Part shown: positions 8,350-16,550 of the stretch, piece by piece
How the letters are laid out: each line of letters opens with the position of its first letter
Position numbering within the stretch: the first letter of the stretch is position 1
NCBI RefSeq assembly: GCF_900129885.1
Contig: NZ_FQXE01000005.1
Span: 209,959 to 273,958, forward strand
Length of the DNA stretch: 64,000 bases
Reading direction: 5' to 3'
From: Pollutimonas bauzanensis
Lineage (GTDB): Bacteria; Pseudomonadota; Gammaproteobacteria; Burkholderiales; Burkholderiaceae_B
Made by a program: the position numbers and the translations under genes
The notes under the pieces: model-generated
Seen by the model: the letters and a program-made list of their open reading frames with translations, nothing else
Database searches by the model: none
What the model was told of the DNA's origin: nothing

Positions 8350-9448
8350 GGCCCGCTCCTTGCCTGCCGATATCCGGCAAGGCTGGCCCGCACGGCCGCT
8401 GAACACCGGCGGCGCCGGCCCACAGCAGGGCCGCCATCCCCACGAGCGTCAGGGGGCACATCCAGACGATGTTCGGGTCCAGGGCGCTTATGGACGGCAG
8501 CACCAGCCATGCCGATTCCATGGCCCCCATGAGGCATAGCCACCCCGCCAGGGCTTTGAGACACTTGGCGTTTTCCTTGAATGCGCGGAACAGCAGCAGC
8601 AACAGGGGCAGGGAGAAATCGGCCACGATCAGCGCCAGGCCCAGCCATTGCCAGGGCGGCGCCATGCGGGGCAGATACCAGGCGATCTCATGCGGCAGGT
8701 TTCCGGCCCAGATGATCTGGAACTGGACAAAGGCCAGATAGCCCCACATCAGCACATACATCAGCAGCAGGTTGCCCAGGTCGCGCCGTTGCCCCGGCGT
8801 AGCCTGGCGGGCGCCGCGGAAGACGGCCAGGGCGAAGGCCGCCTTCATCTGCATGGCGATGGCCAGCAGGCCGAAGCCGCTCGAATACCAGCCGGGCATC
8901 AGCGCCATGACCAGGTCGACCGCCGCCAGGCTGACGCTGTAGCCCAGGGCCAGCATGCCGAAGGCGCTATATCCCTTGCCTGGACCGCCGGCATCGCCGC
9001 GGCCTGGTCTGCGCCGGGAAAGCCAGATCAGCGCATTCCAGAGCGCGACATAGGCCAGCAGGCGCCCCGTCACGAAACCCGGCTCCAGCCACAGCGTCTT
9101 GAAGGCCGGGCGGCTCAGGCCTTGCGCCCAGTCGCGGCTGGCCCATGGATACATGGAATGGATCGCCAGGAACAGTGGCAGCATCAGCAGGGACAGCGCG
9201 GCGATGGCGCCGGCCGCGCGCCGCAGGGGCTGGCGCAGCGGGTCTATCCACGATCCTCCGGTCAAGGCGTGCAGCCACAGATTGGCCTGCGCGCCCAGCA
9301 CCACGCCCGCGCAGGCCCACCAGCCGACCAGCCAGGCGGCGAAGAAGGCCGTGCTGTCGATCAAACCTCCTGCGGCGCAGCCCGCCAGCGCCAGCGCGCC
9401 CGTCACGGCGGCGGCCAGTCGCAGGCGCGGCTGCTCGAGCGCCGTCAT
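8336..9448 (-). CDS. actF: Alternative complex III subunit ActF
   Basis: A 370-residue polytopic membrane protein with about ten helices, a homologue of the ActC/NrfD fold with no cofactor motif. Its start overlaps the actE stop by 4 bases. Features include SMYPWASRDWAQGLSRPAFK in a loop and the helix string GNLLLMYVLMWGYLAFVQFQ. In the known complexes ActF faces ActC in the membrane and may form part of a quinol or proton path. Place in the order actA-B-C-D-E-F supports the call as much as sequence does. The C-terminus has a short alanine-rich tail. Confidence 0.88.
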   Translation of the reverse strand: MTALEQPRLRLAAAVTGALALAGCAAGGLIDSTAFFAAWLVGWWACAGVVLGAQANLWLHALTGGSWIDPLRQPLRRAAGAIAALSLLMLPLFLAIHSMYPWASRDWAQGLSRPAFKTLWLEPGFVTGRLLAYVALWNALIWLSRRRPGRGDAGGPGKGYSAFGMLALGYSVSLAAVDLVMALMPGWYSSGFGLLAIAMQMKAAFALAVFRGARQATPGQRRDLGNLLLMYVLMWGYLAFVQFQIIWAGNLPHEIAWYLPRMAPPWQWLGLALIVADFSLPLLLLLFRAFKENAKCLKALAGWLCLMGAMESAWLVLPSISALDPNIVWMCPLTLVGMAALLWAGAAGVQRPCGPALPDIGRQGAGHAGS

Positions 9449-10104
9449 GGCGCGGCCCCGCCATCGGTTTTTTCCAGCGCCTGTCTTGCGCCGCGTTGCA
9501 CGTCCGGCGGCAAATCGGACAAATAGGCATGCTGGCTGAGCTGAAGCGCGCGGACAAAGGCGACGATGGCCCATCGGTCGGTGGCGCGGATACGGTCGCC
9601 ATAGGGCGCCATGACGCCGTAGCCGGCGCCGATGACTTCGAAAATATGCCTGTCGGACGCCTGGCGCAGGCGATCGGTGTGGAAGGAGGGCGGGGCGGGA
9701 AAGCCGCGGCGCACCACCCGGCCGTCGCCATCGCCGGCCGGGCTGTGGCATGGCAGGCAATAGATGGAATAGCGCTCCTGGCCGCGCAGCAGCAATTGCG
9801 CGGTGACGGGATAGGGCTGGCTTGCCGCGGCGGCGGCGCGGGCATCCGCGGCTACCGCGTCTTGCCCATGGCGGCCGCTGCTGGTGCCGGCCAGCGCGCC
9901 GCGCGAGTTGGGCACGGTCCCCGCCGGCGGCGTGCGCGACGAGGCGCCATCGGCAAACAGCGGATTGGCGCTATAAGCCTTGTCGCGCGGCTGGTCGTAC
10001 ATATTCTTGAGGCTGCGTTCGCAGCCGGCGAGCAGCAGCGGCGCCAATAGCGGCATCAATAGCGCGGCAAGCAGCGGCAAGCGTCGTGTCATGCGGCGTT
10101 TCAT
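9445..10104 (-). CDS. actE: Alternative complex III cytochrome c subunit ActE
   Basis: A 219-residue monohaem cytochrome c lipoprotein. A lipobox LAGC puts the lipidated cysteine at C28. After a long flexible stretch (about 40-98) the haem motif CLPCH lies at 116-120, preceded by GQERYSIYC, and the likely axial methionine is M165 in YGVMAPYGD. The haem probably passes electrons out of the complex toward the oxidase's cytochrome c domain. It overlaps actD and actF by 4 bases each. ActE is one of the two cytochrome subunits of the complex; ActA is the other. Confidence 0.92.
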   Translation of the reverse strand: MKRRMTRRLPLLAALLMPLLAPLLLAGCERSLKNMYDQPRDKAYSANPLFADGASSRTPPAGTVPNSRGALAGTSSGRHGQDAVAADARAAAAASQPYPVTAQLLLRGQERYSIYCLPCHSPAGDGDGRVVRRGFPAPPSFHTDRLRQASDRHIFEVIGAGYGVMAPYGDRIRATDRWAIVAFVRALQLSQHAYLSDLPPDVQRGARQALEKTDGGAAP

Positions 10105-10634
10105 GCGGCCACCTCGACGACGGCGACGGGCCCATGGCGGCGCAACAGTTCTTGCGCCTGGGTGCTGTCGAAATCATCATCGACCGCGCGCAGGCACAGG
10201 AAAAAGCGGTCGCGGCTGGCGAGATCAAAGCCCTCCGCGGCAAATACCGGATGGTTCAGCCTGGGCAGGCCATTGGCGGCCAGCATGCCGGCGACGGCGG
10301 CCACGGCCGCGAGCAGTATGGTCAATTCGAACGACACCGGCACGAACATGGGCCAGCTGTGCAGGGGCCGGCCGCCTATGTCGAGGGGAAAAGCGATCAC
10401 CGCCGCATACCACTGCATGAAATATCCGCCCACCCCGCCTATTACGCCGCCGATCAGCGCGAACAGCGGCACGGCATTGCGCGGCAGGTCCAGGGCCTGC
10501 GACAGGCCTTCGACGGGATAAGGCGTATAGGCCTCCAGATTCTTCGCGCCGCCGGCGCGCAATGACTGTATGGCGGCCAGCAGTTCGTCCGGCTTGCGGA
10601 ACTGCGCCATGACGCCGTAGAGCCCATGCTTCAT
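10101..10634 (-). CDS. actD: Alternative complex III subunit ActD
   Basis: A 177-residue DUF3341 protein. The N-terminal part (about 1-55) contains YGVMAQFRKPDELLAAIQ and AYTPYPVEGL, a soluble ferredoxin-like fold in known structures. Two membrane helices follow (about 57-78 and 96-120), and a soluble tail contains DDDFDSTQAQELLRRHGP. There are no redox motifs. It is between actC and actE with 4-base overlaps on both sides. ActD is a structural subunit of the complex. Confidence 0.92.
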   Translation of the reverse strand: MKHGLYGVMAQFRKPDELLAAIQSLRAGGAKNLEAYTPYPVEGLSQALDLPRNAVPLFALIGGVIGGVGGYFMQWYAAVIAFPLDIGGRPLHSWPMFVPVSFELTILLAAVAAVAGMLAANGLPRLNHPVFAAEGFDLASRDRFFLCLRAVDDDFDSTQAQELLRRHGPVAVVEVAA

Positions 10635-12034
10635 GGCCTGGCCTCCCGCGCCGTCTCATGCACCAGGCCGCGCATTTCCGTCATGGAAATCAGCGGCAGG
10701 AAACGCACGAACATCAGGAACAGCCATATGAACATGGCGATCGAAGACAGCAGGAAAGTCCAGTCCCAGAAGGTCGGAACGAACAGCCCCCACGATGAAG
10801 GCAGGAAATCGCGATGCAGACTCTGCACGACGATCACGAAGCGTTCCAGCCACATGCCGATATTGATGAAAATGCTGATGGCGAACAGCGCGGCGACACT
10901 GCGCCTGACCCTGCCAAACCACAGCAATTGCGGCAGCGCGACATTGCACGCAATATAAGCCCAGTACAAAGGCGCATACGCGCCCATGAAGCGATCGGTG
11001 GTCATGGCTATCTCGAATTCGTCGCCGCTGTAGTAGGCCGTGAATATTTCCGAGAGATAGCCATAGGCGACGATCATGCTGCAGGCCAGGATGACCTTGG
11101 CGGCCAGCGACAGGTGCCGCAAGGTAATGAAGTCGTGCAGCCGGAAATAGCGGCGCAGCGGAATGGCCAGCGTCAGCACCATGGCGAAGCCGGAAAACAG
11201 CGCGCCGGCGACGAAATAAGGCGGAAAGATCGTCGAGTGATAGCCGGGCGTATTGCCTATGGCGAAATCCAGCGACACCACCGTATGCACGGACACCACC
11301 AGCGGCGTGGCCAGCCCGGCCAGCAGCAGATAGGCGGTTTCGTAGCGGTCCCAATGGCGCGCGTCGCCGCGCCAGCCCAGCGCGAACAGACCATAGGCGA
11401 TGCGCCTGGCGCGGCGGGTGGCCTTGTCGCGCAATGAGGCCAGGTCGGGGATCAGCCCGACGTACCAGAAAAGCAGGGATACCAGCAGATAGGTGGCGAT
11501 GGCGAACATATCCCATACCAGGGGGCTGCGCCATTGCGGCCAGAGCTCCATCCGGTTGGGATAGGGCAGCAGCCAATAGGCGAACCAGGGCCGTCCCAGG
11601 TGCAGGATGGGAAACAGGCCGGCGATGCCCGCGGCGAACAGCGTCATGGCCTCGGCGAAGCGATTGATGGAGGTGCGCCAGCGCTGGCGCAGCAGCAAGA
11701 GTATGGCCGAAATGAAAGTGCCCGCATGGCCTATGCCTATCCACCACACGAAATTGCTCAGCGCGAATCCCCAGGCCACCGGGATATTGACCCCGAACAG
11801 GCCGACGCCGACGGTGAACAGCCAGGCGCTGGCGCCCAGGAACACCACCACGCCGCCAAACGACACCAGCACGGCGACGCGCCATGGCCAATGTTCGCGC
11901 CATCCGGCATGCCAGCCCTGGCGGCGCTGCAGGACCAGCCCGGCTATCTTGTCGGTGACGGTGGCGTCGGTCCAGCCGGCCCCCAGCACCGGGGTGCCGG
12001 GCGATACCGCGACGCCGTCCCGGGACTCAGCCAT
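10631..12034 (-). CDS. actC: Alternative complex III quinol-oxidising membrane subunit ActC
   Basis: A 467-residue NrfD/PsrC-type membrane protein with about ten helices. The first helices include SNFVWWIGIGHAGTFISAIL, a strongly conserved stretch of this family near the quinol site. Later segments have HTVVSLDFA and FTAYYSG. It is the likely site of quinol oxidation, feeding the iron-sulfur chain of ActB. The start overlaps the end of actB by 8 bases and the stop overlaps actD by 4. Confidence 0.94.
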   Translation of the reverse strand: MAESRDGVAVSPGTPVLGAGWTDATVTDKIAGLVLQRRQGWHAGWREHWPWRVAVLVSFGGVVVFLGASAWLFTVGVGLFGVNIPVAWGFALSNFVWWIGIGHAGTFISAILLLLRQRWRTSINRFAEAMTLFAAGIAGLFPILHLGRPWFAYWLLPYPNRMELWPQWRSPLVWDMFAIATYLLVSLLFWYVGLIPDLASLRDKATRRARRIAYGLFALGWRGDARHWDRYETAYLLLAGLATPLVVSVHTVVSLDFAIGNTPGYHSTIFPPYFVAGALFSGFAMVLTLAIPLRRYFRLHDFITLRHLSLAAKVILACSMIVAYGYLSEIFTAYYSGDEFEIAMTTDRFMGAYAPLYWAYIACNVALPQLLWFGRVRRSVAALFAISIFINIGMWLERFVIVVQSLHRDFLPSSWGLFVPTFWDWTFLLSSIAMFIWLFLMFVRFLPLISMTEMRGLVHETAREARP

Positions 12035-15000
12035 GGTCCGCCTCCAGGTCGGCGTCCGGATCGATGATGCGCGCCAGATAAGTGGTCCGCGGACGGGTGT
12101 TCAGTTCGTGCAGCAGCGCGTAATCGCGTCCGGAGGCCTTGGCGGCGCTGACGCGGCTGTCCGGGTCATTGATGTCGCCGAAGACAATGGCCTGGGTCGG
12201 ACAGACCGCCTCGCAGGCCGTGACGATCTCGCCGTCGGCTATCTGGCGGCCGGCCTTTTCCGACTCGATGCGCGCATGCGAAATGCGCTGCACGCAATAG
12301 GTGCATTTTTCCATGACGCCGCGGCGGCGGACGGTGACCTCGGGATTCTGCCGGGCGCGGCTGGACGCTTCGGCAGTGTCGGCGTATTGGTAGAAGTTGA
12401 AGCGCCGCGCTTTGTAGGGGCAATTGTTGGAGCAGAAGCGCGTGCCCACGCAGCGGTTATAGACCTGCACATTCAATCCTTCCTGATCGTGCATGGTGGC
12501 GCCCACCGGGCACACCACTTCGCATGGGGCGTTTTCGCAATGCATGCAGGCAACGGGCTGGAACAGGGTGCGCGCCGCCGCTGCGTCCTGATAGAGATCG
12601 ATGCGTATCCAGTGCATTTCGCGTCCGTTGGCGACCTCCTGCTTGCCGACCACGGGAATATTGTTTTCGGCCTGGCAGGCGATGGTGCAGGCATTGCAGC
12701 CTATGCAGGAGTCGAGGTCGACCGACATGCCCCAGGCGTAGCCGGGATAGTCCCGGGGCGGATACAGGGAGGGCTGCGCGACGCGGCTCGCGGCGGGCGC
12801 ATCCTTGGCGCCGACGCCGACCAGGCGCACGGTTTCGCGGCCTTCTGCTTCCATATGATTCTGGGTCCGCGCAAACGAGTGCCTGCGCCCGGTGGCTGCT
12901 ATCGTGACCTGAACGGTGCGCAGCGGCCCGCCGGCCGCGTCGGCGCCCTGCAAGGGGTAGGCGTCGAAGCCCACGCCATTGCCCGTCGAGCCGGCATGGC
13001 GGCGGCCGTAGCCCAGCGGCAGCGCCAGTGTGAGCTCGGCCTGCCCCGGCGTGATCCAGACTGGAGCCTGTATCGTTGCCGCGGCGCCCTGGCCGGCGCT
13101 GCGAATGGCGACGATGTCGCCATTTTGCAAGCCATGGCGGCGCGCCGTCGCCGGACCTATCTGCGCGGCGTTGTCCCACGTTATCTTGGTGAACGGCCGG
13201 GGCAGCTCCTGCAGCCAGGCGCTGTTGGAGAATTCCCCCGCGGCGACCGAGGCATCGAGGACGAAAATAGCGGTCAATATCGGGCTCGCCCCATCCCCAT
13301 CCCCAGCCACGGCGGCCGGATCCAGGTCCGGACCGCTGGCCGGAGTCCGCGGCTCCGGTTCGAGGGCCGGCTCGGCCCTTGTAGCGTTTGTCATGCCGGC
13401 GGTGTTTGCGCCGGATTTGCCTGATGCGCCGGGCGTGGCGGACGGCCACACTGGCGGCGCGAGCGCGGCGAGCGCGCCCGGATCCTCGATCAGGCCATTG
13501 CGCAGCGCCAGGCTCCAGCGGATCTCGAATTCAGCGTCATCGCCGGCCTGCCAGCGCTCGCGCCAGGTTTTGCGCACGTGTTCATAAGCCGACTTCTCGG
13601 TGTCGCCGGCCAGCAAGGCCATCAGGGCATGAGGCGCGAGGCCGCCATAAAGCGGCGCGATCAAAGGCTGCGCCAGGCTCGCCGTGCCGTCGAGGCTGCA
13701 GGCGTCCCCCCAGCTTTCCAGGTCGTGCGCCTGGGGCAGATGCCAGGTGGCGCTGTGGCCCGTCTCGTCGCGGTAAAGGCCCATGTGCACCGAACAGGGG
13801 ACATGCCCGAGCGCGCCGCTGAAGTCCAGCGCCGCAGGCGCGTCATAGCCGGGGTTGCTTCCCAGCATGGCCAGCACTTGCACTTCGTCCTTGAACATGG
13901 CGTCGACCAGTTCGGCCAGGCCGGCGGGCTGCCCCTGATCGGCCACGGCAATCACGGTTTTTCCTATATTGCCCAGGTGCTGGTTCAGCCGCCAGGCAAG
14001 CTCATGGCTGGCCATTGACAACGCCGGCCCCGGGGCCAGCAGCGATGCGCCTTGCGCCGCCCGCAATTGCGCCGCCAGCGCGCTTATCCAGCGTTCGCCG
14101 CCCGGCGCGCCGGGCGCCGGATGGTCTTGCGGCATAAGCGCTGGGCCGTCGCCGGGGGCCACGCCGAGCTTTTCGGCCAGGCGCCGCAGCAGGCCATCGA
14201 TGGCGGCCGGCGGCAAGGACAGGCGCTGGTCGGCGACCGCGCCGCAGAGGGTGGGCGTCGCCTCGACCGCATAAAGGCGGTTGCGCGCCTGGCTGCCGCG
14301 GCGCCGCTGCATGAAATCATGCGCATTGCGCGCACTATTGGGAAGCAGGCTGAACAGGTCGCAGTCCAGCGTCACGACGACGCGGGCCTGGTCCAGCCGA
14401 TAGCGGGCGGCGACGAACTTGCCGAACAGGCGGCTCGCCGCGGCGCCGGCGGCCGCGTCCCTGGCGGGATCGTGGCGGTGCCAGCGCGCTTGCGGGTAGC
14501 GGCGCTGCCACCGCCCGATCTGGGCCAGCAGCGTGGGCGAAGTCAGCGACCCGGTCAGCAGCCGCAAACCCTTGCCGCCCGTCGCGTCCAGCGCCTGCAG
14601 GCGCGGCTGGACATCGCCCTGAAAAGCGTCCCAAGTGGAAATCTGCGCGCCTTTCATGACGGTCCGCGAGCGGTCCGGGTCCCAGAGCTGCAGAATGGCG
14701 GCCTGGGAAAAGACATCGGTCGCGCCCAGGCTGGCGGGGTGGGCCGGGTTGCCCTCGACCTTGATCGGCCGGCCCATATTCGTCTCGACCAGCACCCCCA
14801 TCCCATAGCCGCCGCGCAGTAAGGTGGTGGCGTAGAAGACCGGCTCTCCCGGCACCGTGCCCTCGGGCATGTCGACATAGGGCACGATGGCTTCGGGCGT
14901 TTCGTTGCCGCAGCCCGCGCCGGCCAGCGCCGCCGACACCGCCATGGTCTTGAGGAAGCGGCGGCGGCCGTCGTCGGGCGGTTCTTGCCCGGAGTGGGAG

Positions 15001-15038
15001 CCTGGTCCGGAGGCGGGAGGAATGCGTCGAGGTGGCAT
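12027..15038 (-). CDS. actB: Alternative complex III iron-sulfur subunit ActB
   Basis: A 1003-residue fusion of a molybdopterin-oxidoreductase-like domain and a four-cluster ferredoxin domain. A Tat motif RRRFLKTMAVS near the N-terminus explains export. The C-terminal third has CIGCNACTIAC, CMHCENAPCEVVC, CVGTRFCSNNC, CTYC and CEAVC: fifteen cysteines, as expected for three 4Fe-4S and one 3Fe-4S cluster. Known ActB proteins contain no molybdenum cofactor. A proline/alanine/glycine-rich segment of about 57 residues (about 530-587) sits between the two domains and may be an insertion. The gene follows actA by 3 bases. Confidence 0.95.
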   Translation of the reverse strand: MPPRRIPPASGPGSHSGQEPPDDGRRRFLKTMAVSAALAGAGCGNETPEAIVPYVDMPEGTVPGEPVFYATTLLRGGYGMGVLVETNMGRPIKVEGNPAHPASLGATDVFSQAAILQLWDPDRSRTVMKGAQISTWDAFQGDVQPRLQALDATGGKGLRLLTGSLTSPTLLAQIGRWQRRYPQARWHRHDPARDAAAGAAASRLFGKFVAARYRLDQARVVVTLDCDLFSLLPNSARNAHDFMQRRRGSQARNRLYAVEATPTLCGAVADQRLSLPPAAIDGLLRRLAEKLGVAPGDGPALMPQDHPAPGAPGGERWISALAAQLRAAQGASLLAPGPALSMASHELAWRLNQHLGNIGKTVIAVADQGQPAGLAELVDAMFKDEVQVLAMLGSNPGYDAPAALDFSGALGHVPCSVHMGLYRDETGHSATWHLPQAHDLESWGDACSLDGTASLAQPLIAPLYGGLAPHALMALLAGDTEKSAYEHVRKTWRERWQAGDDAEFEIRWSLALRNGLIEDPGALAALAPPVWPSATPGASGKSGANTAGMTNATRAEPALEPEPRTPASGPDLDPAAVAGDGDGASPILTAIFVLDASVAAGEFSNSAWLQELPRPFTKITWDNAAQIGPATARRHGLQNGDIVAIRSAGQGAAATIQAPVWITPGQAELTLALPLGYGRRHAGSTGNGVGFDAYPLQGADAAGGPLRTVQVTIAATGRRHSFARTQNHMEAEGRETVRLVGVGAKDAPAASRVAQPSLYPPRDYPGYAWGMSVDLDSCIGCNACTIACQAENNIPVVGKQEVANGREMHWIRIDLYQDAAAARTLFQPVACMHCENAPCEVVCPVGATMHDQEGLNVQVYNRCVGTRFCSNNCPYKARRFNFYQYADTAEASSRARQNPEVTVRRRGVMEKCTYCVQRISHARIESEKAGRQIADGEIVTACEAVCPTQAIVFGDINDPDSRVSAAKASGRDYALLHELNTRPRTTYLARIIDPDADLEADHG

Positions 15039-15041
15039 GGC

Positions 15042-15692
15042 TTATCGATGGCAGGTGGAACAGTCTGTCAGGCGCTGCGTGCTTTGCAGCCCCAGCGCAT
15101 GCAACAACTGTGCCTGCTCCTGGGCGCTGATGCGCGGCGCGGCGCTCATGGCGTATACATGGCCGAGAGGGCCCACATATTTGGCCGGCTCGCGGTGGCA
15201 GTTCAGGCACCACTGCATGTCCAGCGGCTCCTGGCGCAGCATGGCGGGCATGCGGTCCACATGCCCATGGCAGGTAATGCAGGCGACGCCCTTGTTGACA
15301 TGGATGCTGTGATTGAAAAAGACGAAATCGGGCAGGTCGTACACGCGGTTCCAGCGTATGGGCTTGCCCTCGCGCAGGCTGGCGTGCAAAGGCGCCAGCG
15401 CGGGCGCATCGCGATACAGCTGCGCGTGGCAGCTCAGGCAGATGCCGGTGGACGGCATGCCGGCCGTGGCGGAAGTATCGACCGATGTATGGCAGTAACG
15501 GCAGTCTATGCCATCGTCGCCGACATGATGCTTGTGGCTGAACGCTATCGGCTGGTCCACGGCAACTCCTTCGGCGACGGGGTAGGTGGCCTGCCAGATC
15601 ATGCCCAATATGGTCAGCACGATCAATCCGGCCGGCACCAGCAGTATCAATTTCATCAGCAAGACATCAGAGCGTTCGAACAGTTGCGGCAT
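15042..15692 (-). CDS. actA: Alternative complex III pentahaem cytochrome ActA
   Basis: A 216-residue first gene of the operon. One N-terminal membrane helix (about 11-35) anchors a periplasmic domain with five CXXCH haem sites: 64-68, 85-89, 138-142, 162-166 and 211-215. Distal histidines such as H53, H55, H56, H128 and H131 could be the second axial ligands. The ATG is preceded by GAGGAG about 3 to 8 bases upstream. The pentahaem subunit is the entry point of the name alternative complex III. The complex oxidises membrane quinol and reduces a cytochrome or a partner oxidase. Confidence 0.94.
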   Translation of the reverse strand: MPQLFERSDVLLMKLILLVPAGLIVLTILGMIWQATYPVAEGVAVDQPIAFSHKHHVGDDGIDCRYCHTSVDTSATAGMPSTGICLSCHAQLYRDAPALAPLHASLREGKPIRWNRVYDLPDFVFFNHSIHVNKGVACITCHGHVDRMPAMLRQEPLDMQWCLNCHREPAKYVGPLGHVYAMSAAPRISAQEQAQLLHALGLQSTQRLTDCSTCHR

Positions 15693-15757
15693 GGCTCCTC
15701 GATTGCGCGATCGCGCCGCTGCGCGGCGCTGTTGAGCTTGTCGCCCAAGGCCGGATT

Positions 15758-15777
15758 GGTAACGGCGGGTAACGGCA
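15758..15777. repeat. Tandem 10-base repeat in the act operon upstream region
   Basis: Two adjacent copies of GGTAACGGCG/A (19 of 20 positions identical between copies) lie 66-85 bases upstream of actA, in the region divergent from the Dps gene. They are a possible binding site for an activator of the operon. No FNR-like TTGAT-N4-ATCAA box was found nearby. Confidence 0.4.
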
Positions 15778-15969
15778 GCCTTAGCAACTTTCATTCCTGC
15801 CGCGCGCCCTGCCGTGGAGGCCGGCGTCCCTGCCCGGCAATGCAAGATTTACACAGGCGGACGGGGCCTGCCCGCTTGCCAGATGATGAGGCGAGTTCTA
15901 GAATGATTTGCGCAGCGGGGCGCGTTATTCCACTTGGGCTACTCTCACCACATACAGGAAGATCCAGTC

Positions 15970-16518
15970 ATGAAAAACTCAGTCGACACTGCAAAGACGG
16001 GAATCAAGAACAGGCAAAAGGCTTCTTTGGCCACGCCCACCGACCTGGACTCGGCCGCCACCAAAGACATCACCGCGGCGCTCAATGGCATCCTCGCGGA
16101 CGTATACGCGCTGTATTTCAAGACCAAGAATTTCCACTGGCACATGAGCGGCCCGCATTTCCGCGACTACCACTTGTTGCTCGACGAGCAGGGCAGCCAG
16201 CTTTTCGCCATGACCGACCCCATCGCCGAGCGCGTGCGCAAGGTCGGCGGGACCACGCTGCGGTCCATAGGCCATATCAGCCGCAACCAGCGCGTGCTGG
16301 ACAATGACGCCGAATATGTCGAGCCGCTGGACATGCTGGCCGAATTGCGCGAGGACAACAAGGAGCTCGCCGCCCGCTTGCGCGAGACGCACGGCGTATG
16401 CGACGAGCATCGCGATATCGCCAGCGCGAGCCTGATCGAAGTCTGGATCGACGAGACCGAAAGGCGCACCTGGTTCCTGTTCGAAGCCAGCCGCGAAGGC
16501 GGCACAGGCGGGCACTAG
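15970..16518 (+). CDS. Dps-family DNA-protecting ferritin-like protein
   Basis: A 182-residue Dps-like protein, slightly longer than usual because of a 30-residue lysine-containing N-terminal tail that could bind DNA. The ferroxidase motif FKTKNFHWHMSGPHF gives H56 and H58, with D67, D72 and E73 following in RDYHLLLDEQ. Such proteins oxidise ferrous iron with peroxide, store it in a 12-subunit shell and protect DNA in starvation. The ATG at 15970 has AGGA 9 bases upstream and is preferred to the TTG at 15934. A CTACTCT about 25 bases upstream weakly resembles a sigma-S -10 element. Confidence 0.92.
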   Translation: MKNSVDTAKTGIKNRQKASLATPTDLDSAATKDITAALNGILADVYALYFKTKNFHWHMSGPHFRDYHLLLDEQGSQLFAMTDPIAERVRKVGGTTLRSIGHISRNQRVLDNDAEYVEPLDMLAELREDNKELAARLRETHGVCDEHRDIASASLIEVWIDETERRTWFLFEASREGGTGGH

Positions 16519-16550
16519 GGCGGCGGCCGGCGCAGCCCGGCCCCTTCCCG

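Noticed and set aside
11607-13424. A 605-codon open frame on the plus strand opposite actB and actC
   Set aside because: It lies antisense to strongly conserved redox genes with clear iron-sulfur motifs; long antisense frames are common in high-GC DNA and it has no recognisable domain.
16524-16542. Hairpin GGCCGG-CCGGCC between the Dps and kinase genes as a terminator
   Set aside because: Only a 6-base stem and no T-run; too common in this composition to be called.
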